From Prescottella equi (GTDB lineage Bacteria > Actinomycetota > Actinomycetes > Mycobacteriales > Mycobacteriaceae): a DNA stretch of 64,000 nt. The stretch lies in NCBI RefSeq assembly GCF_020171745.1, contig NZ_JAIVAH010000025.1:1-64000 (forward strand), read 5' to 3'. The translations under genes were made by a program, and so were the position numbers. This document shows positions 10,949 through 21,759 of this stretch, in pieces; position 1 is the first letter of the stretch; each line of letters starts with the position of its first letter. The notes under the pieces were generated by a model, which was given only the letters and a program-made list of their open reading frames with translations, made no database searches and was not told the origin of the DNA.

Positions 10949-12130
10949 CTACCGGCGACTGTCCTGCCGCAGCCCGCGCCAGGACGGCACCGCGGTCACC
11001 ACCAGCGCGAAGACCAGACCGCCGGCGACAAGGAGCACCACGATCCGCCGGTCGATCAGCGACGATCCGACGGCGCCGAACGCGAGGACGGCAACCCACA
11101 AGTAGATGAGCAGCACGACACGGCGGTGCGAATGACCGATCTGGAGGAGTCGGTGGTGCAGATGCATCTTGTCGGGGCTGAACGGGCTCACCCCGGCACG
11201 GGTCCGCCGGATGATCGCGAGGAGCAGGTCGAGGATCGGGATGAACATCACCGCGCCGACCAGCAGCAGCGGCGACAGGAGGCCGAGAAGATCCCGAGAA
11301 CCGTAGGCGGTGAAGCTGATCCGGCCGGACGCGCTGGTCGACACCGCAGCGAGGGTGAGCCCGATGAGCATCGACCCGGAATCGCCCATGAAGATCCGGG
11401 CCGGCTGGAAGTTGTGGGGCAGGAAACCGAGGCACGCGCCGGCGAGCGCCGCCGCGATCATCGCCGGCGGGTAGACGCCGACGTCACCGCCCTGATCGTG
11501 CAGGATTCCCACCGAGAACGCACAGATCGCGAGCGAGGCGATCAGTCCGAGTCCGGCCGCGAGCCCGTCGAGTCCGTCGACGAAGTTCATCGCGTTGATC
11601 ATCACGACGGCGACCGCGACCGTGACCAGCCCGGCTTGCAGCTGGTCGAGGATCACCGTGCTGCTCTCACCGAACGGCAACGGGATCAGGTACCAGCTGA
11701 CCCCCATGACGACGAGGATCCCCGCCGCGGTGACCTGCCCGACGAACTTGGTGAGCGCGTCGAGCCCCCACCGGTCGTCGATCACGCCGACCAGCACGAT
11801 CACGAATCCCGCCACCAGAACCGCGGCGATGTCCCGCGAGAACTCGAATCCGCGTGTCAACGCCGGGAGTTGGCCCGCGAAGAGCAGCGCGACGAGCATT
11901 CCGGCGTACATGCCGATGCCACCGAGCCGCGGCGTCGGTTCGACGTGGACGTCACGGTCACGCGGGATCGCGACTGCGCCGAAGCGGATCGCGAGCCTAC
12001 GGACGATGCCGGTCCCGAGGAAGGTGACAACGGCAGCCGTCAGCATCACGAGCAGCAACTCGCGCAGCGGCACGCCCGCGCCGTTACCGGCCTGGGCGAG
12101 CGCCAGCACCGCAGTATCTGCAGAACTCAC
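10949..12130 (-). CDS. wecA: UDP-GlcNAc:polyprenyl-phosphate GlcNAc-1-phosphate transferase
   Basis: This 393-aa integral membrane enzyme of the WecA/MraY family has about eleven helices. It transfers GlcNAc-1-phosphate onto decaprenyl phosphate, which in mycolic-acid bacteria starts the linker that joins arabinogalactan to peptidoglycan. The catalytic Asp-rich motif is NAMNFVDGLDGLAAG, followed by FMGDSGSM and the histidine loop KMHLHHRLLQIGHS. It starts at the GTG at 12130. The order wecA-atpI-atpB matches M. tuberculosis rfe (Rv1302). Confidence 0.95.
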   Translation of the reverse strand: MSSADTAVLALAQAGNGAGVPLRELLLVMLTAAVVTFLGTGIVRRLAIRFGAVAIPRDRDVHVEPTPRLGGIGMYAGMLVALLFAGQLPALTRGFEFSRDIAAVLVAGFVIVLVGVIDDRWGLDALTKFVGQVTAAGILVVMGVSWYLIPLPFGESSTVILDQLQAGLVTVAVAVVMINAMNFVDGLDGLAAGLGLIASLAICAFSVGILHDQGGDVGVYPPAMIAAALAGACLGFLPHNFQPARIFMGDSGSMLIGLTLAAVSTSASGRISFTAYGSRDLLGLLSPLLLVGAVMFIPILDLLLAIIRRTRAGVSPFSPDKMHLHHRLLQIGHSHRRVVLLIYLWVAVLAFGAVGSSLIDRRIVVLLVAGGLVFALVVTAVPSWRGLRQDSRR

Positions 12131-12193
12131 TTCGACGACGCTACCGGCCGACCGGCCGGGAGCCGGGATTGACCAGAACGAGTCCCCTCACCG

Positions 12194-12853
12194 TCAGGCT
12201 CCCCCCAACAGGCTTTCCGGAGTCACACCGAGAACTTCGGCGACGTCGGCGGTCGGCACCGCGCCCTCGCGGAGGATCCGGACCTCGTCACCGGTGAGGT
12301 CGACGATCGTGGACGCCACCGCATGGGTCGCCGGACCGCCGTCGAGGTAGACACTCGCCGCGCCACCCAACTGGTCTCGGGCCTCGTCGACCGTCGTGGC
12401 CGGCGGACGCCCCGAGATGTTCGCACTCGACACCGCCATCGGTCCGACGTCACGCAGCAACTCGAGCGCGACCGGATGCAGCGGCATCCGGAGCATCACC
12501 GTGCCACGGCTGTCGCCGAGGTCCCACGCGAGCGAAGGCGCTTGCTGCACAACGACACTCAGCCCGCCGGGCCAGAATGCCTTGATCAGATCGCGCGCCT
12601 GCGGACGGACCGAGTAGACCAGCCCGTCGATGGTGTTCCAGGAACCGACCAGCACGGGAACCGGCATGTCCCGACCGCGCCCCTTGGCCCGCAGCAGGCT
12701 CGCGACGGCGTCGCCGTCGAAGGCGTCGGCGCCGAGGCCGTAGACGGTGTCCGTCGGAAGGACCACGAGACGACCGGCCTTGAGCGAGTTCTTCGCGGCG
12801 GTCAGTCCGGCTTCACGATTGTCGGGTTGCTTGCAGTCGTAGACAGTGCTCAC
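12194..12853 (-). CDS. tsaC: L-threonylcarbamoyladenylate synthase (Sua5/YwlC/TsaC family)
   Basis: This 219-aa YrdC-domain protein makes threonylcarbamoyl-AMP from threonine, bicarbonate and ATP, the first step of the t6A37 modification of ANN-decoding tRNAs. Signature segments are LPTDTVYGLGADAF near residue 32 and the SSANISGRPP motif. It is the short form without the C-terminal Sua5 domain. The start is a GTG at 12853, 33 bp after prmC, and the gene belongs to the prfA-prmC-tsaC translation group. Confidence 0.94.
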   Translation of the reverse strand: MSTVYDCKQPDNREAGLTAAKNSLKAGRLVVLPTDTVYGLGADAFDGDAVASLLRAKGRGRDMPVPVLVGSWNTIDGLVYSVRPQARDLIKAFWPGGLSVVVQQAPSLAWDLGDSRGTVMLRMPLHPVALELLRDVGPMAVSSANISGRPPATTVDEARDQLGGAASVYLDGGPATHAVASTIVDLTGDEVRILREGAVPTADVAEVLGVTPESLLGGA

Positions 12854-12886
12854 GCACCCATCCTTTCACTCACGCCGCCGGCGCCC

Positions 12887-13780
12887 TCACCGTGCCGCCT
12901 CGACGTCGGTCGCGACACGGTGCGCGACGACGAAACGGGGCCGCCCCGCGAGGTCGGGGTGCTCGACGACTCGGTCGAAGACGCGGCGTGCCCGGAACAA
13001 CTCCGCCACCTGGCTGCCGTTGGTGTCGTCGTGCTCGACCCCCACGGCGCCACCGATGCGCAACCAGCGCGCGATGTTGTTGACCATGGGCTTGATCACC
13101 GAGAGGCCGTCGGCGCCGCCGAAGAGCGCGGTGTGCGGATCGTGATCGGCGACCTCGGGGTCGAGGACCGCACCCTCGGGTATGTACGGCGGATTCGACA
13201 CGACGAGGTCGACGCCGCCCTCCAGCTCGGTGAGCAGCGTCCGATCGGTGACGTCGCCCTGGACGAGGTTGATCGGCGTGTCACCGGCTTCGCCCCGCCG
13301 GTCCGCGTTGCGGCGCGCCCACGCGAGGGCCTGTGGCTGGAGCTCGACCGCGTGCACGACCGCGTCGGGGCGCGCGTGGGCGATCGCGAGCGCGAGGGCC
13401 CCGGTACCGGTGCACAGATCCAGGACGACGGGGGCCCGCAGCCCGCTCGCCTCGAGATGCGCGAGCGCCCAGGCAAGGAGGAGTTCGGTCTCCGGTCGCG
13501 GAACGAACACACCGGGGCCGACCTCGAGTGAAATGCTGCCCATCGCAGTCGATCCCGTGATGTATTGCAGCGGAATCCGCTCCGCCCGGCGGGCGACGAG
13601 CTTCCGGTACTCCTCGATGACGGACGGGTCGACCAGCGGCACCAGCCCCAGGCGGGTCCGCTCGACCCCGAGCAGGTGCGCGGCCAGGAGTTCGGCGTCC
13701 ACCCGCGCCGACGGCACGCCGGCACGCTCCAGCTCGGCGGCTGCCTCGATGATGGCCAGACGGATGGGTTGTCGACTCAC
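12887..13780 (-). CDS. prmC: Peptide chain release factor N5-glutamine methyltransferase
   Basis: PrmC (HemK, 297 aa) methylates the Gln of the GGQ motif in release factors RF1 and RF2. It has the N-terminal helical domain, the SAM-binding motif LDLCTGTGALALAIA and the catalytic NPPY motif (VVSNPPYIPEGA). It starts at a GTG at 13780. Its substrate gene prfA lies upstream on the same strand, but the plus-strand secreted protein at 13923-14330 is inserted between them, so prmC probably has its own promoter there. Confidence 0.95.
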   Translation of the reverse strand: MSRQPIRLAIIEAAAELERAGVPSARVDAELLAAHLLGVERTRLGLVPLVDPSVIEEYRKLVARRAERIPLQYITGSTAMGSISLEVGPGVFVPRPETELLLAWALAHLEASGLRAPVVLDLCTGTGALALAIAHARPDAVVHAVELQPQALAWARRNADRRGEAGDTPINLVQGDVTDRTLLTELEGGVDLVVSNPPYIPEGAVLDPEVADHDPHTALFGGADGLSVIKPMVNNIARWLRIGGAVGVEHDDTNGSQVAELFRARRVFDRVVEHPDLAGRPRFVVAHRVATDVEAAR

Positions 13781-13922
13781 GGGCTACAGCCTGCCACGTC
13801 GGTCACGGACACAGCACGGATAGGTGCCGGACCGCTTGCATCCAGCCTCGTCCGGGCACCCCGGCGATAGAATACGACCGGTCTGGTCACCGTCAGGCCG
13901 AGGTCGGACGAAGGAACGTTCC

Positions 13923-14330
13923 ATGTTCTCCGCCACAGCGGCGCGAATTCTCACCGCCGCAGCCTTCACCACAGTCAGCGTCGCCGTCGGTCCCGCGCTC
14001 GGCGACGCCGCCCCGTTCGATGTCCAGCCGGCGCCCGCGATCTGTCCGGGCGGGATGGGCGTCGCCGACGCCACTCCCCTACCCGGCGGACGGCTCGCGA
14101 TCAGTGTCGACGAGCCCCCACCCGCCGGCGGCGGCAGGGTCGTGTGGGTCAACAATTCCACCGGCGCCAACGGGATCGCGACGCTCACCAACAACGGCAC
14201 CCGCGCCGAGTTCGTCGCGGACACCGGTCCCGGCGTCGTCACCACCGTGCTCGACGGGGTCTACACCAACCGTGCCGGTCAGCCGTGCGTGCTCGCGCAG
14301 GGCGGCGTCGCCACCACCGTCGTGAGCTGA
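13923..14330 (+). CDS. Small secreted protein of unknown function
   Basis: This 135-aa protein starts at the ATG at 13923, chosen because AAGGAAC lies 7-8 nt upstream. It has an N-terminal signal peptide (hydrophobic residues about 7-27, cleavage near ALGDAA). The mature part is rich in Gly, Thr and Val with alternating hydrophobic residues, suggesting a small beta-sandwich, and has two cysteines (41 and 122) that could form a disulfide bond. I do not recognise the family. It is inserted on the opposite strand between prmC and prfA and converges with prfA, leaving only 12 bp between the stop codons. Confidence 0.7.
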   Translation: MFSATAARILTAAAFTTVSVAVGPALGDAAPFDVQPAPAICPGGMGVADATPLPGGRLAISVDEPPPAGGGRVVWVNNSTGANGIATLTNNGTRAEFVADTGPGVVTTVLDGVYTNRAGQPCVLAQGGVATTVVS

Positions 14331-14342
14331 GACGCCGGCTGA

Positions 14343-15422
14343 CTACTCGGCGGCGAGTCGGGCCTCGCGGTCCGCCTTGCCGAGGGCGTCGAGCAGCGCT
14401 TCCATGTCGCCGTCGAGCACCGCGTCGAGGTTGTGCGCCTTGAATCCGATGCGGTGATCGGTGATGCGGTTCTCGGGGAAGTTGTACGTGCGGATGCGCT
14501 CGGAGCGGTCGACGGTGCGGACCTGGCTCTGACGACCGGCCGATGCCTCGGCGTCCGCCGCCTCCTCCGCCGCAGCCTGCAGCCGGGCGGCGAGGACCTG
14601 CATCGCGCGCGCCTTGTTCTGCAGCTGGGAGCGCTCGTTCTGGCAGGTCACCACGATGCCGGTGGGCAGGTGGGTGATCCGGACCGCGGAGTCGGTGGTG
14701 TTGACGCCCTGACCGCCCTTGCCGGACGACCGGTACACGTCGATGCGCAGATCGGTCTCGTCGATCTGCACCTCCTCGACCTCCTCGGGCTCCGGGTAGA
14801 TGAGAACGCCGGCAGCGGAGGTGTGCACGCGGCCCTGCGACTCGGTGACAGGCACACGCTGCACCCGGTGGACACCGCCCTCGAACTTCAGGCGGGACCA
14901 GACGCCGTCGCGGGCGTCGCCCTTCGACTTGATCGAGATCGTGGCGTCCTTGTATCCGCCGAGGTCGGAGACCGTGGCGTCGAGGATCTCCACGCGCCAC
15001 CCGGCACGCTCGGCGTGGCGGACGTACATGCGGGCCAGGTCGGACGCGAACAGTGCCGACTCCTCGCCGCCCTCACCGGACTTGAGCTCGAGGACGACGT
15101 CGTCACCGTCGTGCGGGTCGCGCGGCGCCAGCAGGTCGGTGAGGGTCTTCTCGAGTTCGGTGACCGTCTCTTCGAGCGCCGGGATCTCGGCGGCGAACGC
15201 CGAGTCGTCCGCGGCCAGCTCGCGGGCGGCGTCGAGGTCCTCCTGCGCCGACGTGAGCTTGGCGTAGGTAGCCATGACCGGGGCGAGCTCGGCGAAGCGC
15301 TTGCCCGCCTTGCGCGCGGCCGACGGATCGTTGTGCAGCGCCGGGTCGGCGAGCTGCTGCTCGAGGCCTGCGTGCTCGGCCAGGATGTCGTCGATCGCCG
15401 ACGGCTGCGTCGTCCCTGCCAT
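14343..15422 (-). CDS. prfA: Peptide chain release factor 1
   Basis: RF1 (359 aa from the ATG at 15422) reads UAA and UAG stop codons. The GGQ peptidyl-hydrolysis motif is [18 protein letters not shown], and the codon-recognition tripeptide is PVT in [15 protein letters not shown], the RF1-type P-x-T rather than the RF2-type SPF. The start has AGGAG 7 nt upstream. The open frame continues far upstream only because it crosses rpmE in another frame. The 92-bp leader holds two mutually exclusive hairpins. Confidence 0.98.
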   Translation of the reverse strand: MAGTTQPSAIDDILAEHAGLEQQLADPALHNDPSAARKAGKRFAELAPVMATYAKLTSAQEDLDAARELAADDSAFAAEIPALEETVTELEKTLTDLLAPRDPHDGDDVVLELKSGEGGEESALFASDLARMYVRHAERAGWRVEILDATVSDLGGYKDATISIKSKGDARDGVWSRLKFEGGVHRVQRVPVTESQGRVHTSAAGVLIYPEPEEVEEVQIDETDLRIDVYRSSGKGGQGVNTTDSAVRITHLPTGIVVTCQNERSQLQNKARAMQVLAARLQAAAEEAADAEASAGRQSQVRTVDRSERIRTYNFPENRITDHRIGFKAHNLDAVLDGDMEALLDALGKADREARLAAE

Positions 15423-15437
15423 TCTTGGCTCCTGTTT

Positions 15438-15506
15438 CGCGTTTTGCGCACTTGTCGTTGTCGTCGAGACCTCCGTACCGCGGCAAGTGCGCAAAACGCG
15501 GTACGG
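15438..15506 (-). promoter_or_regulatory. prfA leader with two mutually exclusive hairpins
   Basis: Arms 15438-15454 (CGCGTTTTGCGCACTTG) and 15484-15500 form a perfect 17-bp stem. Arms 15473-15482 (CCGTACCGCG) and 15497-15506 form a perfect 10-bp stem. Both use bases 15497-15500, so only one can form at a time. In the minus-strand transcript the 10-bp hairpin forms first; the later 17-bp hairpin ends 3 nt before the AGGAG of prfA. This is the geometry of an RNA switch, though it could also be a transcription-factor site or processing signal. Confidence 0.5.
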
Positions 15507-15514
15507 GTCGGCAC

Positions 15515-15560
15515 AAAAAAGCCGACGCCCGGCCTGCAGAATCACAGGACGGGCGTCGGC
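15515..15560 (-). terminator. Intrinsic terminator after rpmE
   Basis: On the minus strand GCCGACGCCCG pairs perfectly with CGGGCGTCGGC (11 bp, 18-nt loop) and is followed at once by six T residues (15520-15515). It begins 7 bp after the rpmE stop, so rpmE is terminated here and prfA needs readthrough or its own promoter. Confidence 0.88.
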
Positions 15561-15567
15561 GGGACAG

Positions 15568-15801
15568 CTACTGGTCGGCAGCGGCCTTCGAGCCGGCACG
15601 CTTTCCGTAGCGAGCCTCGAAGCGGGCGACGCGGCCGCCGGTGTCGAGGATCTTCTGCTTGCCGGTGTAGAACGGGTGGCACTGCGAGCAGACCTCGACG
15701 TTGATACGTCCGCTGGTCGCGGTGCTGTGGGTCTCGAACGTGTTGCCACAACCGCACACGACGGTGGTTGCAACGTACTCGGGATGGATTCCTGCCTTCA
15801 T
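15568..15801 (-). CDS. rpmE: 50S ribosomal protein L31, zinc-binding form
   Basis: L31 (77 aa) forms part of the bridge between the large subunit and the 30S head. Cys16, Cys18, Cys38 and Cys41 (CGCG and CSQC) form the zinc ribbon, so this is the zinc-containing paralogue. In many actinobacteria the zinc-free form is a separate Zur-controlled gene, not present here. The start has AAGGG 5 nt upstream of the ATG at 15801. The gene has its own terminator. Confidence 0.97.
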   Translation of the reverse strand: MKAGIHPEYVATTVVCGCGNTFETHSTATSGRINVEVCSQCHPFYTGKQKILDTGGRVARFEARYGKRAGSKAAADQ

Positions 15802-15950
15802 GGTGTCCCTTTCGATGGCCGCCGGGTCGTCCTCGCCGTTCGAGGCCGTGAACCGGAACCGGACATGATTGTCACGCGATCGCCCATTCTGCCAGAGGCG
15901 GACGCATCCTCATAAACGCGCCCCCGCACGGAATGATTCCCACCGGATAC

Positions 15951-15988
15951 GACTCGTCCCCGTGACGCCAGGCGTACGGGGACGAGTC
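15951..15988 (-). terminator. Hairpin after rho (no U-tract)
   Basis: GACTCGTCCCCGT (15951-15963) pairs perfectly with 15976-15988; the inner bases ACGCC-A-GGCGT extend the stem with one bulge. It lies 22 bp after the rho stop. No T-tract follows on the minus strand, so it is a hairpin-only terminator or an RNA-stabilising structure. The 209-bp interval 15802-16010 otherwise holds only the rpmE leader. Confidence 0.6.
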
Positions 15989-16010
15989 GATCAGGTCGAG
16001 ATCGGGACGA

Positions 16011-18050
16011 TCAGTCGTCCATCCGACCCGGAGCCGTCTTCGAGACCTCCATGAGGAACTCGACATTGCTCTTGCTCTTCTTGAGCCGGTCGACCAGCAG
16101 GTCGATCGCCTGGTGCGTGTCCAGGCCGGACAGCACGCGGCGCAGCTTGTGCACCACCGCGAACTCGTCCGGGCTCATGAGGAGCTCGTCCTTACGGGTG
16201 CTCGACAGGTTGACGTCGACGGCCGGGAACACCCGGCGCTCGGCGATCTTGCGGTCGAGCTTGAGCTCGGCGTTGCCGGTGCCCTTGAACTCCTCGAAGA
16301 TCACGGTGTCACCGGTGGAGCCGGTCTCGACCAGCGCGGAGGCGATGATCGTCAGCGAGCCGCCGTTCTCGATGTTGCGCGCGGCACCCAGGAATCGCTT
16401 GGGCGGGTACAGCGCCGTCGAGTCGACACCACCGGACAGGATGCGTCCGGACGCCGGCGACGAGTTGTTGTACGCGCGGCCCAGTCGGGTGATCGAGTCG
16501 AGCAGCACCACCACGTCGCGACCGGCCTCCACGAGACGCTTCGCACGCTCGATCGCCAGCTCGGCGACTGAGGTGTGATCGGCCGGCGGACGGTCGAACG
16601 TCGAGGCGATGACCTCGCCGTTCACCGAGCGCTGCATGTCGGTGACCTCTTCGGGACGCTCGTCGACCAGGACGACCATGAGGTAGCACTCGGGGTTGTT
16701 GACGGTGATCGCGTTCGCGATGTCCTGCAGGACGGTGGTCTTACCGGCCTTCGGCGGCGACACGATCAGCGCACGCTGGCCCTTGCCGATCGGCATGACC
16801 AGGTCGATCACGCGGGTCGTCAGGATGTTCGGCGTGGTCTCGAGGCGCAGGCGCTGATTCGGGTACAGCGGCGTGAGCTTGTTGAACTCGGGACGCTTGC
16901 GCGCCAACTCGGGATCGTTCCCGTTGACGGTGTCGAGACGCACCATCGGGTTGAACTTCTGGCGCTGGCTGCTCTGCTCGCCCTCGCGCGGGACACGGAC
17001 CGCACCGGTGATCGCGTCACCGCGACGCAGTCCGTTCTTGCGAACGAGGTTCATCGAGACGTACACGTCGTTCGGCCCGGCCAGGTAACCGGACGTGCGC
17101 ACGAACGCGTAGTTGTCGAGAACGTCGAGGATGCCGGCGACCGGCTGCAGGACGTCGTCCTCGCGGATCTCGGGCTCGCGGCCCTCACGGCCCTCGCCAC
17201 CCTCACCGCGGTCACGTCCACGACGACGCTCACGGAACCGACGCCCACGACGGCCGCGGCCATCTTCCTCGTCGGCATCCCGGCGCTCGCCACGGCCTTC
17301 GCCACGGGGGCCGTTGCCACCCTGCGAACGATCCCCGCGCTCGCCGCGCTCGCCGCCCTGCGAACGCTCACCACGCTCGCCACGCTCACGACGACCGCCA
17401 CGCTCCTCGGCGGACTGGTCCTTGCCCTGTTCGCGGCCCTGTTCGCGGCCCTGTTCCCGGCCCTCGTCCTTACCCTCGGCCTGCTTGGCGGGCTTGGACT
17501 CGGCGGGTGCGGTGTCGGTCGCGGTGGATGCTCCGGCGTCGGCCGACTCGGGAGCACCGGCACGCCGGGACGAGCCCCGACGCTGTCGGCTACGACGGCC
17601 ACCCTGCTCGGACTCACCGGCGTCCGGCGTCTCACCGGCTGCGGGAGCCTCGGTTTCCGTAGGGGCCACAGCGCGCTCCTTGCGTGCGGGAGCCTCGGTT
17701 TCCGTAGGGGCCACGGCGCGCTCCTTGCGTGCGGGCGCCTCGGCCGGAGCGGATGCTGCAGCCTTGGCCGCACCGCCACCCTGACGCTCCTTGATCGCGG
17801 CGATCAGATCGCCCTTGCGCATGCCCGAGGTGCCCTTGATGCCGAGTTCGCCCGCGAGCGTACGAAGCTCGGCGAGCACCATTCCGGACAGCCCGGCACC
17901 GCGCCGGGCATCGGCGCGCTTGGTGGACGCAGCGACCGCGCCCTCGCGCGACCCCGCGTCGGAAGTCTGTGCAGAATTGCCCGCCCGGGCACCCGCGGCC
18001 TCTGCCGGGGAATCTTGAACAGGCGTGGCAATCAGGTCCGTATCGGTCAC
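16011..18050 (-). CDS. rho: Transcription termination factor Rho, with long Arg/Gly-rich insertion
   Basis: Rho is the hexameric RNA helicase that ends factor-dependent transcription. At 679 aa it is far longer than E. coli Rho (419 aa). An N-terminal Rho_N domain (about residues 55-90, MRKGDLIAAIKERQ) is followed by a low-complexity Ala/Pro- and then Arg/Gly/Glu-rich stretch (about 95-295) before the RNA-binding domain. Such insertions are typical of actinobacterial Rho and contact RNA. The ATPase core has Walker A SPPKAGKTT with Lys437 and the Q-loop/R-loop region ending at GRMDD. The start is the GTG at 18050 with AAGGA nearby. It has its own upstream promoter candidate and a leader of about 260 nt. 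Confidence 0.98.
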   Translation of the reverse strand: MTDTDLIATPVQDSPAEAAGARAGNSAQTSDAGSREGAVAASTKRADARRGAGLSGMVLAELRTLAGELGIKGTSGMRKGDLIAAIKERQGGGAAKAAASAPAEAPARKERAVAPTETEAPARKERAVAPTETEAPAAGETPDAGESEQGGRRSRQRRGSSRRAGAPESADAGASTATDTAPAESKPAKQAEGKDEGREQGREQGREQGKDQSAEERGGRRERGERGERSQGGERGERGDRSQGGNGPRGEGRGERRDADEEDGRGRRGRRFRERRRGRDRGEGGEGREGREPEIREDDVLQPVAGILDVLDNYAFVRTSGYLAGPNDVYVSMNLVRKNGLRRGDAITGAVRVPREGEQSSQRQKFNPMVRLDTVNGNDPELARKRPEFNKLTPLYPNQRLRLETTPNILTTRVIDLVMPIGKGQRALIVSPPKAGKTTVLQDIANAITVNNPECYLMVVLVDERPEEVTDMQRSVNGEVIASTFDRPPADHTSVAELAIERAKRLVEAGRDVVVLLDSITRLGRAYNNSSPASGRILSGGVDSTALYPPKRFLGAARNIENGGSLTIIASALVETGSTGDTVIFEEFKGTGNAELKLDRKIAERRVFPAVDVNLSSTRKDELLMSPDEFAVVHKLRRVLSGLDTHQAIDLLVDRLKKSKSNVEFLMEVSKTAPGRMDD
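17641..17730 (-). repeat. 45-bp tandem duplication inside rho
   Basis: Bases 17641-17685 and 17686-17730 are identical except for one position (A/G) and are followed by a degenerate third partial copy. Each unit encodes 15 residues including ARKERAVAPTETE, within the low-complexity insertion, so the reading frame is kept. Confidence 0.95.
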
Positions 18051-18377
18051 GGAGGTCCTTTCCTTCCCTCGCTCGCGCTGCGCAAAGCCGAGGGTTCGTC
18101 CCGCAATTCAGTTGACTGACTGAACTCGGATGTGCCGTATCCGCTGGATGGAATTCCGGCCTTGTCCCCATCACATCACCGGAGGAGGCGGGTGCTGTCG
18201 ATCTGTCAGCGCAGAGGAAATCGCGTGAGGATCATGCCAGGAATACCCCGAAGAAATGGAGTGACTGCCCTGGTGAAGCACCGGCGTCTGAAGCGCACGA
18301 TGTACGGACACGCCCAGGATAGCGGCGAATGCCTTACTCGGCAAGAACCGAGCAGTAACTATCCTGGGCGCGTTCCG
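18051..18377 (-). promoter_or_regulatory. rho: thrB-rho intergenic region: rho leader and promoter
   Basis: This 327-bp region has no gene. A perfect 12-bp inverted repeat, CGCCCAGGATAG (18311-18322) and CTATCCTGGGCG (18359-18370), follows the thrB stop. On the minus strand TTGCCG (18339-18344) and TATCCT (18316-18321) are spaced exactly 17 bp, making a promoter whose -10 lies in one arm and whose -35 lies in the loop. The transcript would carry a leader of about 255 nt before rho. Rho is autoregulated through its leader in other bacteria, so the long leader fits. Confidence 0.6.
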
Positions 18378-20445
<2,068 letters not shown>

Positions 20446-20449
<4 letters not shown>

Positions 20450-21759
20450 TCGGAGGTACCTTCCAGTCGGAGCACGCTGGTCACAGCGGTTACAGATTCG
20501 AGTTCGGCAAGGGCGGCAACAGTTTCCGAGAGTGCCGCGTCGTTTGCGAGGTGGGTGACGACCACGAGACGTGCGCCGTCACCGGCGCCCTCCTGCCGGA
20601 CGGTGGAGATGCTGACGCCGCGATTGGCGAACTCGGCGGAGACCGCCGACAGCACGCCGGCACGATCGGCCACCTGCATGTTCACGTAGTAGCGGGTCGG
20701 GATGTCGCCCATCGGTGCGATCGGCAGCTGCGCGTACTTGGACTCGCGCGGACCGCGGCCGCCGTGCACCTTGTTGCGCGCGGCCATCACGAGGTCGCCC
20801 ATCACGGCGGACGCGGTGGGGGCGCCGCCGGCGCCCTGGCCGTAGAACATCAGACGGCCGGCGTTCGCCGATTCGACGACGACGGCGTTGTAGGCGCCGT
20901 TGACGCCCGCGAGCGGGTGCTCACGCGGGACGAGTGCGGGGTACACGCGGGCGGAGACGCGCTCGCTGCCGTCCGCGGCGACGATCCGCTCGCAGATCGA
21001 CAGCAGCTTGATCGTGCAGTCCAGCGACTTGGCGGCGTCGAGATCGTCGGAGGTGATCTTCGAGATGCCCTCGCGGTACACGTCGCCCGCGGTGACGCGC
21101 GTGTGGAACGCGATCGACGCGAGGATCGCGGCCTTCGACGCGGCGTCGAAGCCCTCGACGTCGGCCGTCGGATCGGCCTCGGCGTAGCCCAGGCGGCCGG
21201 CCTCGGCGAGGGTGTCGGCGTAGTCGGCGCCGGTCTCGTCCATCGCGGACAGGATGAAGTTGGTGGTGCCGTTGACGATGCCGAGGACACGGTCCACGCG
21301 GTCACCCGCGAGCGACTGCGTGAGCGGGCGGATCACCGGGATCGCACCGGCCACCGCGGCCTCGAAGTACAGGTCGACGCTCTCGCGCTCGGCCGCCTCG
21401 GCGAGTTCACCGGTGTACTCGGCGAGCAGCGCCTTGTTCGCGGTCACCACGGACTTGCCCGCGTTGAGCGCGGCAAGCACCAGCTTGCGCGGCAACTCGA
21501 TGCCACCGATGACCTCGACGACGACGTCGACGTCGTCGCGGGTCACCAGCGACTCGGCGTCGGTGGTCAGCAGTTCCTGCGGCAGGCCGCGGTCACCGTC
21601 GATGCGCCGGACCGCGACACCGCGCAGCTCCAGTCGTGCGCCGACTCGGGCCTCGAGGTCGGTCGAGTGCTCGCGGATGATCCGAGCCACCTCGCTGCCC
21701 ACGGTCCCGAGGCCGAGAACAGCCACCCCGATGGCGCGCTGCGCCGATTCGCTGGTCAC
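20446..21759 (-). CDS. hom: Homoserine dehydrogenase
   Basis: This 437-aa NAD(P)-dependent enzyme reduces aspartate semialdehyde to homoserine, the branch point to threonine and methionine. The N-terminal Rossmann motif is [10 protein letters not shown]. The central catalytic region contains [14 protein letters not shown] and [15 protein letters not shown], and a C-terminal ACT domain (about residues 360-430) indicates threonine feedback control. The GTG at 21759 overlaps the lysA TGA (GTGA). Confidence 0.97.

Noticed and set aside
15872-16066. A 64-codon minus-strand frame between rho and rpmE
   Set aside because: It overlaps the end of rho, runs through the hairpin after rho, and has no ribosome-binding site or recognisable motif.
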